Source of the DNA: Calothrix sp. NIES-2100
GTDB taxonomy: Bacteria > Cyanobacteriota > Cyanobacteriia > Cyanobacteriales > Nostocaceae
NCBI RefSeq assembly: GCF_002368195.1
Contig: NZ_AP018178.1
Coordinates: 8,320,645-8,384,644 of the forward strand
DNA length: 64,000 nucleotides
Reading direction: 5' to 3'
The position numbers and the translations under genes were made by a program. This document shows positions 17,305-26,600 of the stretch, in pieces. The first letter of the stretch is position 1. Each line of letters starts with the position of its first letter. Below the pieces are notes generated by a model, which was not told the origin of the DNA, did no database searches, and worked only from the letters and a program-made list of their open reading frames with translations.

Positions 17305-20300
17305 ATGACGAATATCAACCAACAACAGCGATTGGCACAACAGCGAGATAACCTTCAAGCCGAGTGGGATCTGAGAACTGAGAAGTTAAAGCGGTTGCGT
17401 CAGGCTTTAGCAATTGAGAATAGTCCTGATGTTCAGTTTAAGTTACAACAACAAATCCAAGCTGAGGAAACAGAACTCAAACGCTTGGAGCAGGAATTAT
17501 ATAAAATCGAGCAAGCTCTTTCTAAAACGAATTCAGGCAATCTTACCAACGTTCCAGAATTACCGCCGCACTTTTTACCCCGTGAACAAGAACTTGCACC
17601 CTTAAAACAGAAAGTATTATCACAAACAAAACAACCTGTGGCAATTACAGGGAAAAGTCGCCGCGTTGGTGTGCAAGGAATGGGCGGAATTGGTAAAACA
17701 GTCTTAGCTACAGCCTTAGCGCGGGATGAAGAAGTTAGAAAGGCGTTTCCTGATGGGGTATTTTGGATAACAGTTGGACAAACGCCCCAAATTTTAACTT
17801 GGCAATCTTATATTGCTTCGGCGTTGGGCGACTTGCAAGCGGCTTTTACTGAGGTGGGATTGGCGAAAGCGCGGTTACGGGAGTTGTTTGCCGAGAAAAC
17901 TTGCTTGCTGATTTTGGATGATACTTGGTGTTTGGATGATGCGACGGCGTTTGATGTGTTGGGGGAACGCTGTCAAATGTTAATTACCACCCGTGATGCA
18001 GCGATAGTGACGGGATTGGGAGGGGAAGAATATCAGCTTGGGGTTTTAGGTGAACAACAGGCGTTAGCACTTTTGGCAGATTGGGTAAATCAACCTTTAG
18101 AGGAGTTACCGACAACAGCACAAGAGGTAGCAAAGCAATGTGGGTATTTGCCATTGGCGCTATCCCTCAATGGTGCAATGGTAAGGGATGGTACACCGTG
18201 GTCAGATTTGTTAGAAGCATTAAGGGAAGCTGATTTAGAGTTTTTTGAACATCCTCATGGCAGCATCTTGAAATCAATTAAGATTAGCATTGAAGCACTG
18301 CCAGAACAAGCAGCACAAAACTATTTGCAACTAGCAGTTTTCCCAGAAGATACACCTGTACCGGAAGCCGCTATTGTCAAAATTTGGACGTATAGCAACA
18401 GATTAACTGAACGTAATGCTCGTAAATTACTGACGACTCTAGCGCGCAAAGCCTTACTCCGCACTACAGGGGAAGCGCCTCAACGACAAATAGAACTGCA
18501 TGACTTACAATACCTTTACTTGCGGGGTGCAGTGTCAAATTTACCAGCATTACACGCCCAGCTTTTAAACGCCTACAGCGAAAAATACCCCCAAGGTTGG
18601 CATAGTTTAGAAAATGACGGCTATATCTGGGAGAATTTAGCCTATCACTTGCTGGCTGGGGGAAGGGAAAGAGAATTAGAACAACTGCTGTGTGATTTTC
18701 GCTGGTTACAAGCGAAGTTGGAGAACATTAATATTAATGCTTTGATAGCAGATTATGATTTTTTGCCGGAGGATGAGAATTTACAGTTAATTCAAGGTGC
18801 ATTGCAACTGTCGGCACATATTTTAAATCAAGATAAACAGCAATTGGCGGGGCAATTATTAGGGCGGTTGCTGGGTTTTGCAAGAGAAGAAATTCAGAGA
18901 TTGTTAACCCAAGCGCACCAATGCAAAATTTGTGGCTTGCTTCCGCAAATAGCAAGTTTAACTCCTCCTGGCGGTCCCTTAGTACGTACCTTGGTAGGTC
19001 ATAGTTCCTCAGTAAATGCGATCTCCCTGAGTGCTGATGGCTTATACGCGATTTCTGGTTCCGGTGACAACACCCTCAAAGTCTGGAATTGGCAAACTGG
19101 TGAACTACTGCGTACCCTAGTAGGTCATAGTTACCCGGTAAAAGCAGTCGCCCTCACAAGAGATGGTAAGTACGTGATTTCTGCTGCCGAGGACTACACC
19201 CTCAAAGTCTGGAATTGGCAAACTGGAGAACTACTGCGGACTCTAGTAGGTCATAGTTACTCAGTAAGAGCGATCGCCCTGAGTGCTGATGGCTTATACG
19301 CGATTTCTGGTTCCGATGACTACACCCTCAAAGTCTGGAATTGGCAAACTGGTGAACTACTGCGGACTCTAGTAGATCATAGTGACTCGGTAAGAGCGAT
19401 CGCCCTGAGTGCTGATGGCTTATACGCGATTTCTGCTTCCCATGACAGCACCCTCAAAGTCTGGGATTGGCAAACCGGACAACAACTGCGTACCCTCGAA
19501 GGTCATAGTGACTCGGTAAATGCGATCGCCCTGAGTGCTGATGGCAAATACGCGATTTCTGGTTCCCATGACAGCACCCTCAAAGTCTGGAATTGGCAAA
19601 CTGGAGAACTACTGCGGACTCTAGTAGGTCATAGTCGCGCGGTAAATGCGATCGCCCTGAGTGCAGATGGCAAATACGCGATTTCTGGTTCCCATGAGAG
19701 CACCCTCAAAGTCTGGAATTGGCAAACTGGAGAACTACTGCGGACTCTAGTAGGTCATAGTTACTTGGTAAGAGCGATCGCCCTGAGTGCAGATGGCAAA
19801 TACGCGATTTCTGCTTCCGGTGACAGAACCCTCAAAGTCTGGGATTGGCAAACTGGAGAACAACTGCGTACCCTAGTAGGTCATAGTTACCCGGTAAAAG
19901 CAGTCGCCCTCACAAAAGATGGTAAGTACGTGATTTCTGCTGCCGATGACTACACCCTCAAAGTCTGGAATTGGCAAACCGGACAACAACTGCGGACTCT
20001 AGTAGGTCATAGTCGCGCGGTAAATGCGATCGCCCTGAGTGCAGATGACAAATACGCGATTTCTGCTTCCTCTGACAGCACCCTTAAAGTCTGGGATTGG
20101 CAAACCGGACAACAACTGCGTACCCTCGAAGGTCATAGTGACTCGGTAAATGCGATCGCCCTGAGTGCAGATGACAAATACGCGATTTCTGCTTCCCATG
20201 ACAACACCCTCAAAGTCTGGGATTGGCAAACCGGACAACAACTGCGTACCCTCGAAGGTCATAGTAACTCGGTAAATGCGATCGCCCTGAGTGCTGATGG

Positions 20301-20745
20301 CTTATACGCGATTTCTGGTTCCGATGACTACACCCTCAAAGTCTGGAATTGGCAAACTGGTGAACTACTGCGGACTCTAGTAGGTCATAGTCGCGCGGTA
20401 AATGCGATCGCCCTGAGTGCTGATGGCTTATACGCGATTTCTGTTTCCCATGAGAGCACCCTCAAAGTCCGGAATTGGCAAACTGGTGAACTAATGCGGA
20501 CTCTCAAAGATCATAGTGACGTGGTAAGAGCGATCGCCCTGAGTGCTGATGGCTTATACGCGATTTCTGGTTCCGATGACAGAATCCTCAAAGTCTGGAA
20601 TTGGCAAACTGGGGAAGTAATTGCCAGTTTCACAGGGGAAAGTTCAATATATTGCTGTGCTATTGCATCTGACGGAGTAAAAGTTGTTGCTGGGGATGCA
20701 TCAGGACGGGTGCATTTTTTGCGCTTGCATAGCACAAAAGAGTAA
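17305..20745 (+). CDS. STAND NTPase: coiled coil - NB-ARC - 14 WD40 blades
   Basis: 1146 residues. Residues 7-72 form an amphipathic coiled coil. The NB-ARC domain spans about 85-400, with Walker A GMGGIGKT (125-132), Walker B CLLILDDTW and the MLITTRDA sensor. A helical linker follows. From about residue 557 there are 13 near-identical 42-residue WD40 repeats (core AIALSADGKYAISGS ... TLKVWNWQTG) plus one degenerate last blade, making 14, or two seven-bladed propellers. STAND proteins oligomerise on ligand sensing; cyanobacterial versions act in signalling, cell death or phage defence. There is no catalytic effector domain, so the coiled coil probably recruits one. A matching stand-alone coiled coil is encoded at 60501. 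Confidence 0.9.
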   Translation: MTNINQQQRLAQQRDNLQAEWDLRTEKLKRLRQALAIENSPDVQFKLQQQIQAEETELKRLEQELYKIEQALSKTNSGNLTNVPELPPHFLPREQELAPLKQKVLSQTKQPVAITGKSRRVGVQGMGGIGKTVLATALARDEEVRKAFPDGVFWITVGQTPQILTWQSYIASALGDLQAAFTEVGLAKARLRELFAEKTCLLILDDTWCLDDATAFDVLGERCQMLITTRDAAIVTGLGGEEYQLGVLGEQQALALLADWVNQPLEELPTTAQEVAKQCGYLPLALSLNGAMVRDGTPWSDLLEALREADLEFFEHPHGSILKSIKISIEALPEQAAQNYLQLAVFPEDTPVPEAAIVKIWTYSNRLTERNARKLLTTLARKALLRTTGEAPQRQIELHDLQYLYLRGAVSNLPALHAQLLNAYSEKYPQGWHSLENDGYIWENLAYHLLAGGRERELEQLLCDFRWLQAKLENININALIADYDFLPEDENLQLIQGALQLSAHILNQDKQQLAGQLLGRLLGFAREEIQRLLTQAHQCKICGLLPQIASLTPPGGPLVRTLVGHSSSVNAISLSADGLYAISGSGDNTLKVWNWQTGELLRTLVGHSYPVKAVALTRDGKYVISAAEDYTLKVWNWQTGELLRTLVGHSYSVRAIALSADGLYAISGSDDYTLKVWNWQTGELLRTLVDHSDSVRAIALSADGLYAISASHDSTLKVWDWQTGQQLRTLEGHSDSVNAIALSADGKYAISGSHDSTLKVWNWQTGELLRTLVGHSRAVNAIALSADGKYAISGSHESTLKVWNWQTGELLRTLVGHSYLVRAIALSADGKYAISASGDRTLKVWDWQTGEQLRTLVGHSYPVKAVALTKDGKYVISAADDYTLKVWNWQTGQQLRTLVGHSRAVNAIALSADDKYAISASSDSTLKVWDWQTGQQLRTLEGHSDSVNAIALSADDKYAISASHDNTLKVWDWQTGQQLRTLEGHSNSVNAIALSADGLYAISGSDDYTLKVWNWQTGELLRTLVGHSRAVNAIALSADGLYAISVSHESTLKVRNWQTGELMRTLKDHSDVVRAIALSADGLYAISGSDDRILKVWNWQTGEVIASFTGESSIYCCAIASDGVKVVAGDASGRVHFLRLHSTKE
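18979..20617 (+). repeat. 126-bp tandem DNA repeats encoding WD40 blades
   Basis: Thirteen tandem units of about 126 bp, nearly identical in DNA as well as in protein; most carry GCGATCGCCCTGAG at the same place. Identity at silent positions points to recent expansion or gene conversion. Confidence 0.85.
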
Positions 20746-20775
20746 TTCGTAATTCGTAATTCGTAATTCGTAATT
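20743..20775. repeat. STRR heptamers TAATTCG
   Basis: Four full TAATTCG heptamers in tandem, beginning at the last bases of the STAND gene. The same heptamer recurs near 24650, 24776 (inverted) and 57707. Confidence 0.85.
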
Positions 20776-21126
20776 AAGAAAGTCGGATATGGGTTGGTTT
20801 GCGGGGGTTGTATCGGTAGCCACTTGTGGAGAATGGGGATAATATCGAGTCGGGTTAGATAATTGTGATTGCCAGCCAAGAAATATCCAATTAAAAACAT
20901 ACCCAAATTGTAGTAGCACGGCATCCAAAGACTTTCGGTGAGACAAATATCTTATCCATGCTCTGCTACTACTGGGCGAATCATTTATTTTTTGGGATTC
21001 TCCAAGCAAAACACTGTGCTAATCTAGCAATTTACTCCCTTGGTTTCGTTCCACTGACGATGAATTTTGATAAATCACTCATCTGTCGTGATATCAGCAC
21101 AATTGTTCATGCTCATTTCTATAGCT

Positions 21127-21306
21127 TTCAGCCTCAAAGCCGCAACGTTGAGGATAAAAGCCGCAATTTTCCGCATCAAAGCTGCAACGTTCAAGATAAA
21201 AGCCGCAATTTTCCGCATCAAAGCCGCAACGTTCAGGTTTAAAGGTTCAACCTTCAGCCTCAAAGCTGCAACGTTCAGGCTTAAAGGTGCAATGTTCAAG
21301 CTTAAG
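21127..21306. repeat. 21-bp tandem minisatellite (~8.5 units)
   Basis: Degenerate 21-bp units of the form AAAGCYGCAACGTTCAGGMTT repeat about eight and a half times. One further unit lies beyond the neighbouring MITE (21461-21486), so the array was probably split. The unit is a multiple of three, so any frame encodes heptapeptides, for example FRIKAAT on the + strand and LNVAALM on the - strand. No ATG start or ribosome site supports translation; the frames open at TTG. Confidence 0.75.
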
Positions 21307-21315
21307 TAACCACGC

Positions 21316-21447
21316 AAAATTAATTACAGTCATTGCGAGCGAAGCGAAGCAATCCCAGCCCTTGCGATTGCTTCATTCCGCTGACGCTCCTTCGTCGCTA
21401 ACGCTGCGCTAACGCTCCATTCGCAATGACATTGTGTAATTAATTTT
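21316..21447. mobile_element. MITE-like palindromic element
   Basis: 132 bp bounded by AAAATTAATTACA (21316-21328) and its exact reverse complement (21435-21447). Just inside are GTCATTGCGA and TCGCAATGAC. No coding capacity. The 'GTCATTGCGA' end is shared with the elements at 21748 and 47813. It sits within the minisatellite, since a further 21-bp unit follows it. Confidence 0.65.
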
Positions 21448-21566
21448 GTTTAACTACTTAAAGGCTCAACCTTCAGCCTCAAAGGAGAATGCTGTTAGCG
21501 AATCAGGGGTGAGATCCCGCGCTGATCCCGAAATCCCGCCGTCACCTCCGGGTGCGGCTAATCGAA

Positions 21567-21617
21567 CAAAGCCTACCTTCGTGGGCTAAGAAATTCAGCC
21601 CACGAAGGTGGGCTTTG
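21567..21617. repeat. 21-bp-stem hairpin repeat
   Basis: CAAAGCCTACCTTCGTGGGCT (21567-21587) pairs with 21597-21617 with one mismatch around a 9-nt loop. It is a dispersed cyanobacterial palindrome. Confidence 0.7.
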
Positions 21618-21747
21618 TAGTGTTAGCCCCAGGCTTCCAGCCTGCGGGCGATATATCGGGTAAGCAAAGTAAGAATGTAAACATTATTAACCACACAATG
21701 TCAGCCGCGATCGCATCCAATAGTGAATAAGAAGTAGATCTATGTTC

Positions 21748-21835
21748 TGTCATTGCGAGGAGAAACGACGAAGCAATCCCAGTCTTTGCGATTGCTTCGT
21801 TCCTCTCTGCCAGACGCTGCACGAACGCAATGACA
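21748..21835. mobile_element. MITE-like palindromic element
   Basis: 88 bp with terminal TGTCATTGCG and CGCAATGACA, and internal inverted blocks (GAAGCAATCCCA, GCGATTGCTTC). Non-coding; the same family as 21316-21447 and 47813-47945. Confidence 0.65.
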
Positions 21836-21870
21836 TCTTAAATTTAATTATGTCTACCTACTTAGCAATT

Positions 21871-24573
21871 TTAATAATTACTCGGTCGAGCTAAATTTTT
21901 AAACTTCGTGAATTGCGGATCGAATAAAAGTTTAACTGTACCCGTAGGCCCGTTGCGGTGTTTAGCCACTATCACTTCTGCAATACCGCGATCGGGAGTG
22001 TCATTATTATAGTAATCATCGCGGTACAACATAATTACTAAATCCGCATCTTGTTCAATTGAATTGTGAACTATGATATTGTTGGCAATGAAATTATGCA
22101 AGCCAGGAACAGTAAGGTCAAACACTTCTTCCTCGCCGTTATATTCAATTGAAACTATTTCATCCCAATAAACATCACTTTTGGCAAGAGCAAGCAATTC
22201 ACTAGATTGAACAACGTTAGCAACTTTTAAAGCTCTTTCTCGACTCAAATTTGCTTTGTAAAGCGCAGAGCCACAATAGGATGTGCCAATGTCGGAATGT
22301 AATGCTCTCGTTGTCACGCCGACAGCTTGCATTGCAGGTACAACGTGTATTTTCCAAACATCTTTAGGGATTATATCTCTATTAGTATTGTGAATGCAGT
22401 TTTGCAAGTAATCAACAATTTCTTTGAGTGAACTTAGCTTATATTCTCCTACTGCTCCCACCTTTTTGATAAATAATTCCAGGTCAGGTTTACCAGTTAT
22501 TTTTACATGATACTGGTTTCTACCTTTGCCCTCTTGAGGAACTATCTTGAGTGTTGCATTAATACCAAGACGTAATAAAAGTGTTTGTACATCAACAGCT
22601 AATCTGTAGCTACTGCTTGCATAATACGCAATCGGTCTTAATCTTTTACCTGCAACCAACTTTATAGATCCATCTGTACTCCAAATATGTCTAAGAAAAC
22701 AACCTATTAACTCTTCTGGTTGTGAGAATAAGTCTTGAGGTACAAATTTTTCGTAAGATCTTAACCCAAAAACACCAAGCGATTCTAACCATTTCGCTAC
22801 TGGATTTCTCACACTATGAGTTAGATGTTGTGCTGCGGACAAGTAAACTTGATACCAACCACGTTCAGGTGAAATTCTAGGAATAATTGCATCTCCAAAA
22901 ACTTCTTTTGCTAAGAAAGCAACATTCTCGGCTAAATCTATCTCCCTAGTCGTGTACTGTATGGCATGACGTGGCAATGTACAACCGTCACCAATTAAAT
23001 GCCCTAATAATGCAACCTCAGCATAAGTCATGGTTTGTTTCCCAGTAATAGGTAGATACCTGGGTAAACATAAATGTTGTCTAGGACTTAGTTCATCTAG
23101 CCTACACCAACCATTAATAGTTAAAAACTTGTGATTAGCTGTGGCACGAATTTTTCGCCCCAATCGAGTCGTTAAGGTAAATACAGGCTTCACACCTGTA
23201 GAAAAGGCATGACTAACAATCGCCTTTTCTAATTGCATTGTATCTTCATTTAATGCCAAAACTGCAAAGCCCGATTTGCCTACTAAATCACGAATTGGTA
23301 CTTGTAAGCCAGTGTCTGCTAACTTCACCAAACTATCGCCAGTTAAGCATCCCGATTCTCTCAAATCCGACAACATTGGACGCTTATTAGTACGTGCTTC
23401 CACACCGCGACTTAACTGCGATAAAGCAATAACGGGAACCGATAATTCCCGCGCTAAACCTTTCAAAGAACGTGTAATTTTCGATAATTCTTGTACCCGG
23501 TTATCACCTGCTCCTTCCATTAATTGCAAGTAATCTATCACAATTAAACCCAGTTCCCTACCTTGTTCCGCTTGCAATCGCCGCGCCTGACTACGCATTT
23601 GCGTCACGGTAATATTCGGCGTATCATCAATAAAAATTGGCATCTCAGAAAGCATACCAATAGCACGGCTTAAAGGTTCCCACTGTGCTTGACTCAGCCT
23701 TCCACTGCGCAGATAACCGCTTTCAATTCCGGCTTCGCTAGCTAATAGACGTTGCACCAGTTGTTCTTTAGACATTTCTAAACTGAAAATTGCAACTGGT
23801 AATTTCTTCATCTCGACAATGTCACCATGCCGGCTAATACTTTCGGAATTGGCAATATATTGGGCAATATTCATCGAAAAGCTTGTCTTTCCCATTGCAG
23901 GCCTAGCAGCAACAATAATCAAATCAGAACGCTGAAAGCCACTGGTAATAGCATCTAAATCATAAAATCCACAAGGAATTCCCGGTAAAGCAATACCTTG
24001 ATTTCGCTCTTCAATATCCTGAAAATTATTAATCAGCGTATCAGAAATGTGAACTAAACCTGATTGGGGACGGTCTTGAGTGACACCAAAAACTTTCTGT
24101 TCCGCCTGATCTAAAACAATTGGTAATTCTTTATCAGTTTCATATCCAAGATGCACAATTTCATTCCCAGCTTTAATTAACTGTCGCCGCAGGAATTTAT
24201 CCATTACCAACATTGCTAAAGAGTCAATGTTTACGGCTGAAACTGTACGATCTACAATGGTGGCTAATTTATTTCTCCCGCCAATGCGGTTCAGCATATC
24301 ATTATCAGCCAACCAACTAGTAACTGAAAGCAAATCTGTCGGTTTACCTTGGGCGTGGAGTTGTAGCGCTGCTTGATAAATTTCTTTGTGGGCGCTAATG
24401 TAAAAAGCTCCGGCAACTAAGCGATCGCTAACTCGCGTAATCGCTTCTGGATCGAGCAAAATTCCCCCCAAAATCGCTTCTTCCGCCTCAATATTTTGGG
24501 GTGGGAGGCGTTGCCCGGAGGGGTTGCCGTAGGCATCGCTACCATCGCCTTGAAAACTTAGTTGTTCAGCCAT
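21871..24573 (-). CDS. dnaB: Replicative DNA helicase DnaB with in-frame intein
   Basis: 900 codons encode a 471-residue DnaB helicase interrupted by a 429-residue intein. The N-extein (residues 1-408) has the DnaG-binding domain and the RecA-like core with Walker A ARPAMGKTS, FSLEMS and LIVIDYLQLM. The C-extein (63 residues) begins SIEQDADLVIML and carries the arginine-finger region. DnaB unwinds DNA ahead of the fork as a hexamer. rplI lies 239 bp upstream on the same strand, the usual rplI-dnaB order. Without splicing the helicase would be inactive, because the insertion lies in the conserved SDLRESG/SIEQDAD motif. Confidence 0.97.
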   Translation of the reverse strand: MAEQLSFQGDGSDAYGNPSGQRLPPQNIEAEEAILGGILLDPEAITRVSDRLVAGAFYISAHKEIYQAALQLHAQGKPTDLLSVTSWLADNDMLNRIGGRNKLATIVDRTVSAVNIDSLAMLVMDKFLRRQLIKAGNEIVHLGYETDKELPIVLDQAEQKVFGVTQDRPQSGLVHISDTLINNFQDIEERNQGIALPGIPCGFYDLDAITSGFQRSDLIIVAARPAMGKTSFSMNIAQYIANSESISRHGDIVEMKKLPVAIFSLEMSKEQLVQRLLASEAGIESGYLRSGRLSQAQWEPLSRAIGMLSEMPIFIDDTPNITVTQMRSQARRLQAEQGRELGLIVIDYLQLMEGAGDNRVQELSKITRSLKGLARELSVPVIALSQLSRGVEARTNKRPMLSDLRESGCLTGDSLVKLADTGLQVPIRDLVGKSGFAVLALNEDTMQLEKAIVSHAFSTGVKPVFTLTTRLGRKIRATANHKFLTINGWCRLDELSPRQHLCLPRYLPITGKQTMTYAEVALLGHLIGDGCTLPRHAIQYTTREIDLAENVAFLAKEVFGDAIIPRISPERGWYQVYLSAAQHLTHSVRNPVAKWLESLGVFGLRSYEKFVPQDLFSQPEELIGCFLRHIWSTDGSIKLVAGKRLRPIAYYASSSYRLAVDVQTLLLRLGINATLKIVPQEGKGRNQYHVKITGKPDLELFIKKVGAVGEYKLSSLKEIVDYLQNCIHNTNRDIIPKDVWKIHVVPAMQAVGVTTRALHSDIGTSYCGSALYKANLSRERALKVANVVQSSELLALAKSDVYWDEIVSIEYNGEEEVFDLTVPGLHNFIANNIIVHNSIEQDADLVIMLYRDDYYNNDTPDRGIAEVIVAKHRNGPTGTVKLLFDPQFTKFKNLARPSNY
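22063..23349 (-). other. DnaB intein with LAGLIDADG homing endonuclease
   Basis: 429 residues from Cys1 (codon 23347-23349, after LRESG) to the terminal Asn (22063-22065), with Ser+1 at 22060-22062. Block A CLTGDSLVKL, block B TANHKF (about positions 70-75), block F/G VFDLTVPGLHNF ... NNIIVHN. A LAGLIDADG motif (LLGHLIGDG, intein 114-122) and a second acidic motif (IWSTDGS) show a homing endonuclease. The insertion point is the same as that of the well-known Synechocystis DnaB intein, whose own endonuclease is similarly placed. The endonuclease appears full length and may be active. Confidence 0.95.
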
Positions 24574-24645
24574 AAGCGATTTTCAATTGCGATCGAGGTT
24601 GAGCTATCTACCCTTATAATCTAAAATCTGTCGTCTCACACTAAC

Positions 24646-24806
24646 TATATAATTCGTAATTATTAATTCGTAATTCGTAATTAGTCCGCAGATGAATTTA
24701 GTAACTGGAAACAAGGAAAAACATTTTTCTTGTTCCATTAATAAATTCACTTACCCACATCCTCAATTAATAGAAATTACGAATTACGAATTACGAACTA
24801 CGAATT
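24646..24806. repeat. STRR heptamers TAATTCG, two inverted clusters
   Basis: TAATTCG-type heptamers at about 24650-24682 and the complementary CGAATTA form at about 24776-24806 bracket the dnaB-rplI spacer. Transcribed, the two clusters could pair into a long hairpin between rplI and dnaB. Confidence 0.7.
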
Positions 24807-24812
24807 ATTTTC

Positions 24813-25271
24813 TTAGCTAGCCACAACTTCAATAGTGACTTGGGCGCTTACTTCCGAATGCAGCTTAATGTCAGCTTTGTAAGTACCAAGGTGGTTAATA
24901 TCCGGGAGGGTAATACCACGACGATCAATTTCTTGATTTGTCGCTGCTTGAATTGCATCAGCAACATCTTGGCTGGTAACAGTACCGAAAATAGCTTCGT
25001 TTTCACCAACTTGCTTGGCAATTCTCAAGCTGCCAACTTGTTCCAGAGCTGCTTTTTGTTCCAAAGCTTGTTGTCTCAATTCTAATTGCCGTTGACGTTC
25101 TTGTTCGCGACGGCGTTCTACTTGTCTGAGAATACCAGGAGTAGCATGAGTTGCCATTTTTTGAGGAATTAAATAATTACGAGCATAGCCCGGTGCTACA
25201 TCCACTAAATCGCCTAATTTACCCAGTTTATTAACATCCTGAGTTAAAACTAACTGTACGCGTTTCGCCAT
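24813..25271 (-). CDS. rplI: 50S ribosomal protein L9
   Basis: 152 residues, the standard length. The N-terminal L9 signature is clear (LTQDVNKLGKLGDLVDVAPGYARNYLIP), followed by the long central helix rich in Arg/Glu/Gln (RRREQERQRQLELRQQ) and the C-terminal RNA-binding domain (GITLPDINHLGTYKADIKLH). L9 binds 23S rRNA at the L1-stalk side of the 50S subunit. It lies upstream of dnaB on the same strand, a conserved bacterial pairing. Confidence 0.98.
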   Translation of the reverse strand: MAKRVQLVLTQDVNKLGKLGDLVDVAPGYARNYLIPQKMATHATPGILRQVERRREQERQRQLELRQQALEQKAALEQVGSLRIAKQVGENEAIFGTVTSQDVADAIQAATNQEIDRRGITLPDINHLGTYKADIKLHSEVSAQVTIEVVAS

Positions 25272-25437
25272 TGTTTTTCGTTTTCCTGTAGAATCTCATT
25301 AACTTGGGTGGCAGCCGGATAGCTCACAGATGTGTAGCTGTATCCCAAGTGGCTTGGCTTATACCCCAAAGCTTAAAGATCCTAGCGAATGGTAGGGTGC
25401 GATCGCAACTACTATTTGCCAAAAATATTGTATTGGC

Positions 25438-26517
25438 TTAAAATGCTGCGATCGCCTGACCTACTAAATCCAGTCCTTGAGAGACACACCGCGATCGCCA
25501 ACTCTTATCTGCAGGTACAAAAACCTCCTTTAATCGCTGGCTTGTCCATTCTTTTGATGGGTGATTTGCTGGGGCAAAAAAATGGGCACGGTTTTCTGCT
25601 CGCAATGCTTCAACTACCTGAATAACTGGATAAGTGCCAAATTCGGCGGTCAGATACCTATAATTAGATTGGGGAAATTTCGCCTGACACCAAGTCCCCA
25701 ACCCCCCGCGAAATTTGTAAGTCACCTTCCTGGTTTGATCAGCTTCTACATAATCTGCGCCAAATTTCTCCGTTAGCCACTGGTGAGACTTTGATTCCGG
25801 CGGATCATCAATGAAAAGTTTATAAGTTGCTTTTTTACCCAATCCTGTATGTAAATCAATATGTACTACATCTGTAGCTTCTCCAATCCAGCGAGACAAA
25901 TTTGCATCCAGAATGTGGTAAGTTTTTGAGGGAGAATGTCCGCCAAAAAATAATCCTTGGGGAAAGTCGTATTGCCCTACTGGTAAAGTCTTTGTTAAAG
26001 AAGTAATACCATAGCCCAGAATAATTGCGATCGCTTTTAAAACAAACGGCTCAAACCGAGATGGCGGTGAAGTTGGGTTAAAGAAAGCATTTAAATCACC
26101 ATACTTTTGGGGACTCCCCCGGTATTCTTCACCAGGTAGCAGAAAATTACGGTTGAGATCGATATTATCCTCATTCCACCGCCTGCACCAAGCAAAACCG
26201 TAGGGATTCAACCCATGTAATAGTAATAAAGCCATCTCCTGACTTCGCTTCCAACTTACAAGACGCTCCTCCAGCAAAGCACATTGCACAGCAGAACCAA
26301 AGAACCCCTCCACCCCATGCAAACCACTGGAAACAACTACCACCTGCTGAGGATTGGCGTTTCCCAGCATCGCCACATCAATAGTCAAGTCTTCCCCATC
26401 AGGCCCAGTTTCCTCAATCGAGTATGCTTCTAGGCGACACCCCAAAGCCAACGCCGAAGCCCGGAACCGATTCCGCGCTGTGGTGTAGTCGGGAGAAAAG
26501 GCGTTGGTATAGGACAT
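25438..26517 (-). CDS. DUF2817 / M14-like zinc carboxypeptidase family protein
   Basis: About 359 residues from ATG 26517 (MSYTNAFSPDY). Upstream in-frame codons lie in heptamer repeats and are excluded. M14-type zinc ligands are recognisable in SSGLHGVEGFFG (H-x-x-E) and a later His in DLHTGLG, with a catalytic Glu candidate in TAEFGTYP. The DNIDLNRNFL motif matches M14 enzymes (substrate-binding Asn-Arg). It probably cleaves a small peptide or amide; the substrate is unknown. It follows the glyoxalase II gene by 82 bp on the same strand, with STRR repeats between them. Confidence 0.82.
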   Translation of the reverse strand: MSYTNAFSPDYTTARNRFRASALALGCRLEAYSIEETGPDGEDLTIDVAMLGNANPQQVVVVSSGLHGVEGFFGSAVQCALLEERLVSWKRSQEMALLLLHGLNPYGFAWCRRWNEDNIDLNRNFLLPGEEYRGSPQKYGDLNAFFNPTSPPSRFEPFVLKAIAIILGYGITSLTKTLPVGQYDFPQGLFFGGHSPSKTYHILDANLSRWIGEATDVVHIDLHTGLGKKATYKLFIDDPPESKSHQWLTEKFGADYVEADQTRKVTYKFRGGLGTWCQAKFPQSNYRYLTAEFGTYPVIQVVEALRAENRAHFFAPANHPSKEWTSQRLKEVFVPADKSWRSRCVSQGLDLVGQAIAAF

Positions 26518-26569
26518 ATCCGGGATTGGGGATGAGGGAGACACGGAGACACGGGAACAAAGAACAAAT

Positions 26570-26600
26570 GACAAATGACCAATGACCAATGACCAATGAC
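26570..26600. repeat. STRR heptamers (CCAATGA)
   Basis: AATGACC/AAATGAC heptamers in tandem in the spacer between gloB and the DUF2817 gene; they run to the gloB stop. Confidence 0.75.

Larger units (their letters stand above)
20776..21870. other. 1.1-kb repeat-rich spacer without a convincing gene
   Basis: The spacer between the STAND gene and dnaB consists largely of repeats: a 21-bp minisatellite (21127-21306), a MITE-like element (21316-21447), a hairpin (21567-21617) and a second MITE-like element (21748-21835). Open frames across the minisatellite exist in all + frames and on the - strand simply because the unit length is a multiple of three. Confidence 0.6.

Noticed and set aside
19999..20262. 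Antisense open frame across the WD40 region with a repetitive peptide
   Set aside because: A shadow of the 126-bp coding repeats on the other strand; no start signal.
20958..21317. Three open frames (two on +, one on -) over the 21-bp minisatellite as repeat-protein genes
   Set aside because: All frames are open because the unit is a multiple of three; two of the starts are TTG and there is no ribosome site. Kept as a repeat feature and a finding.
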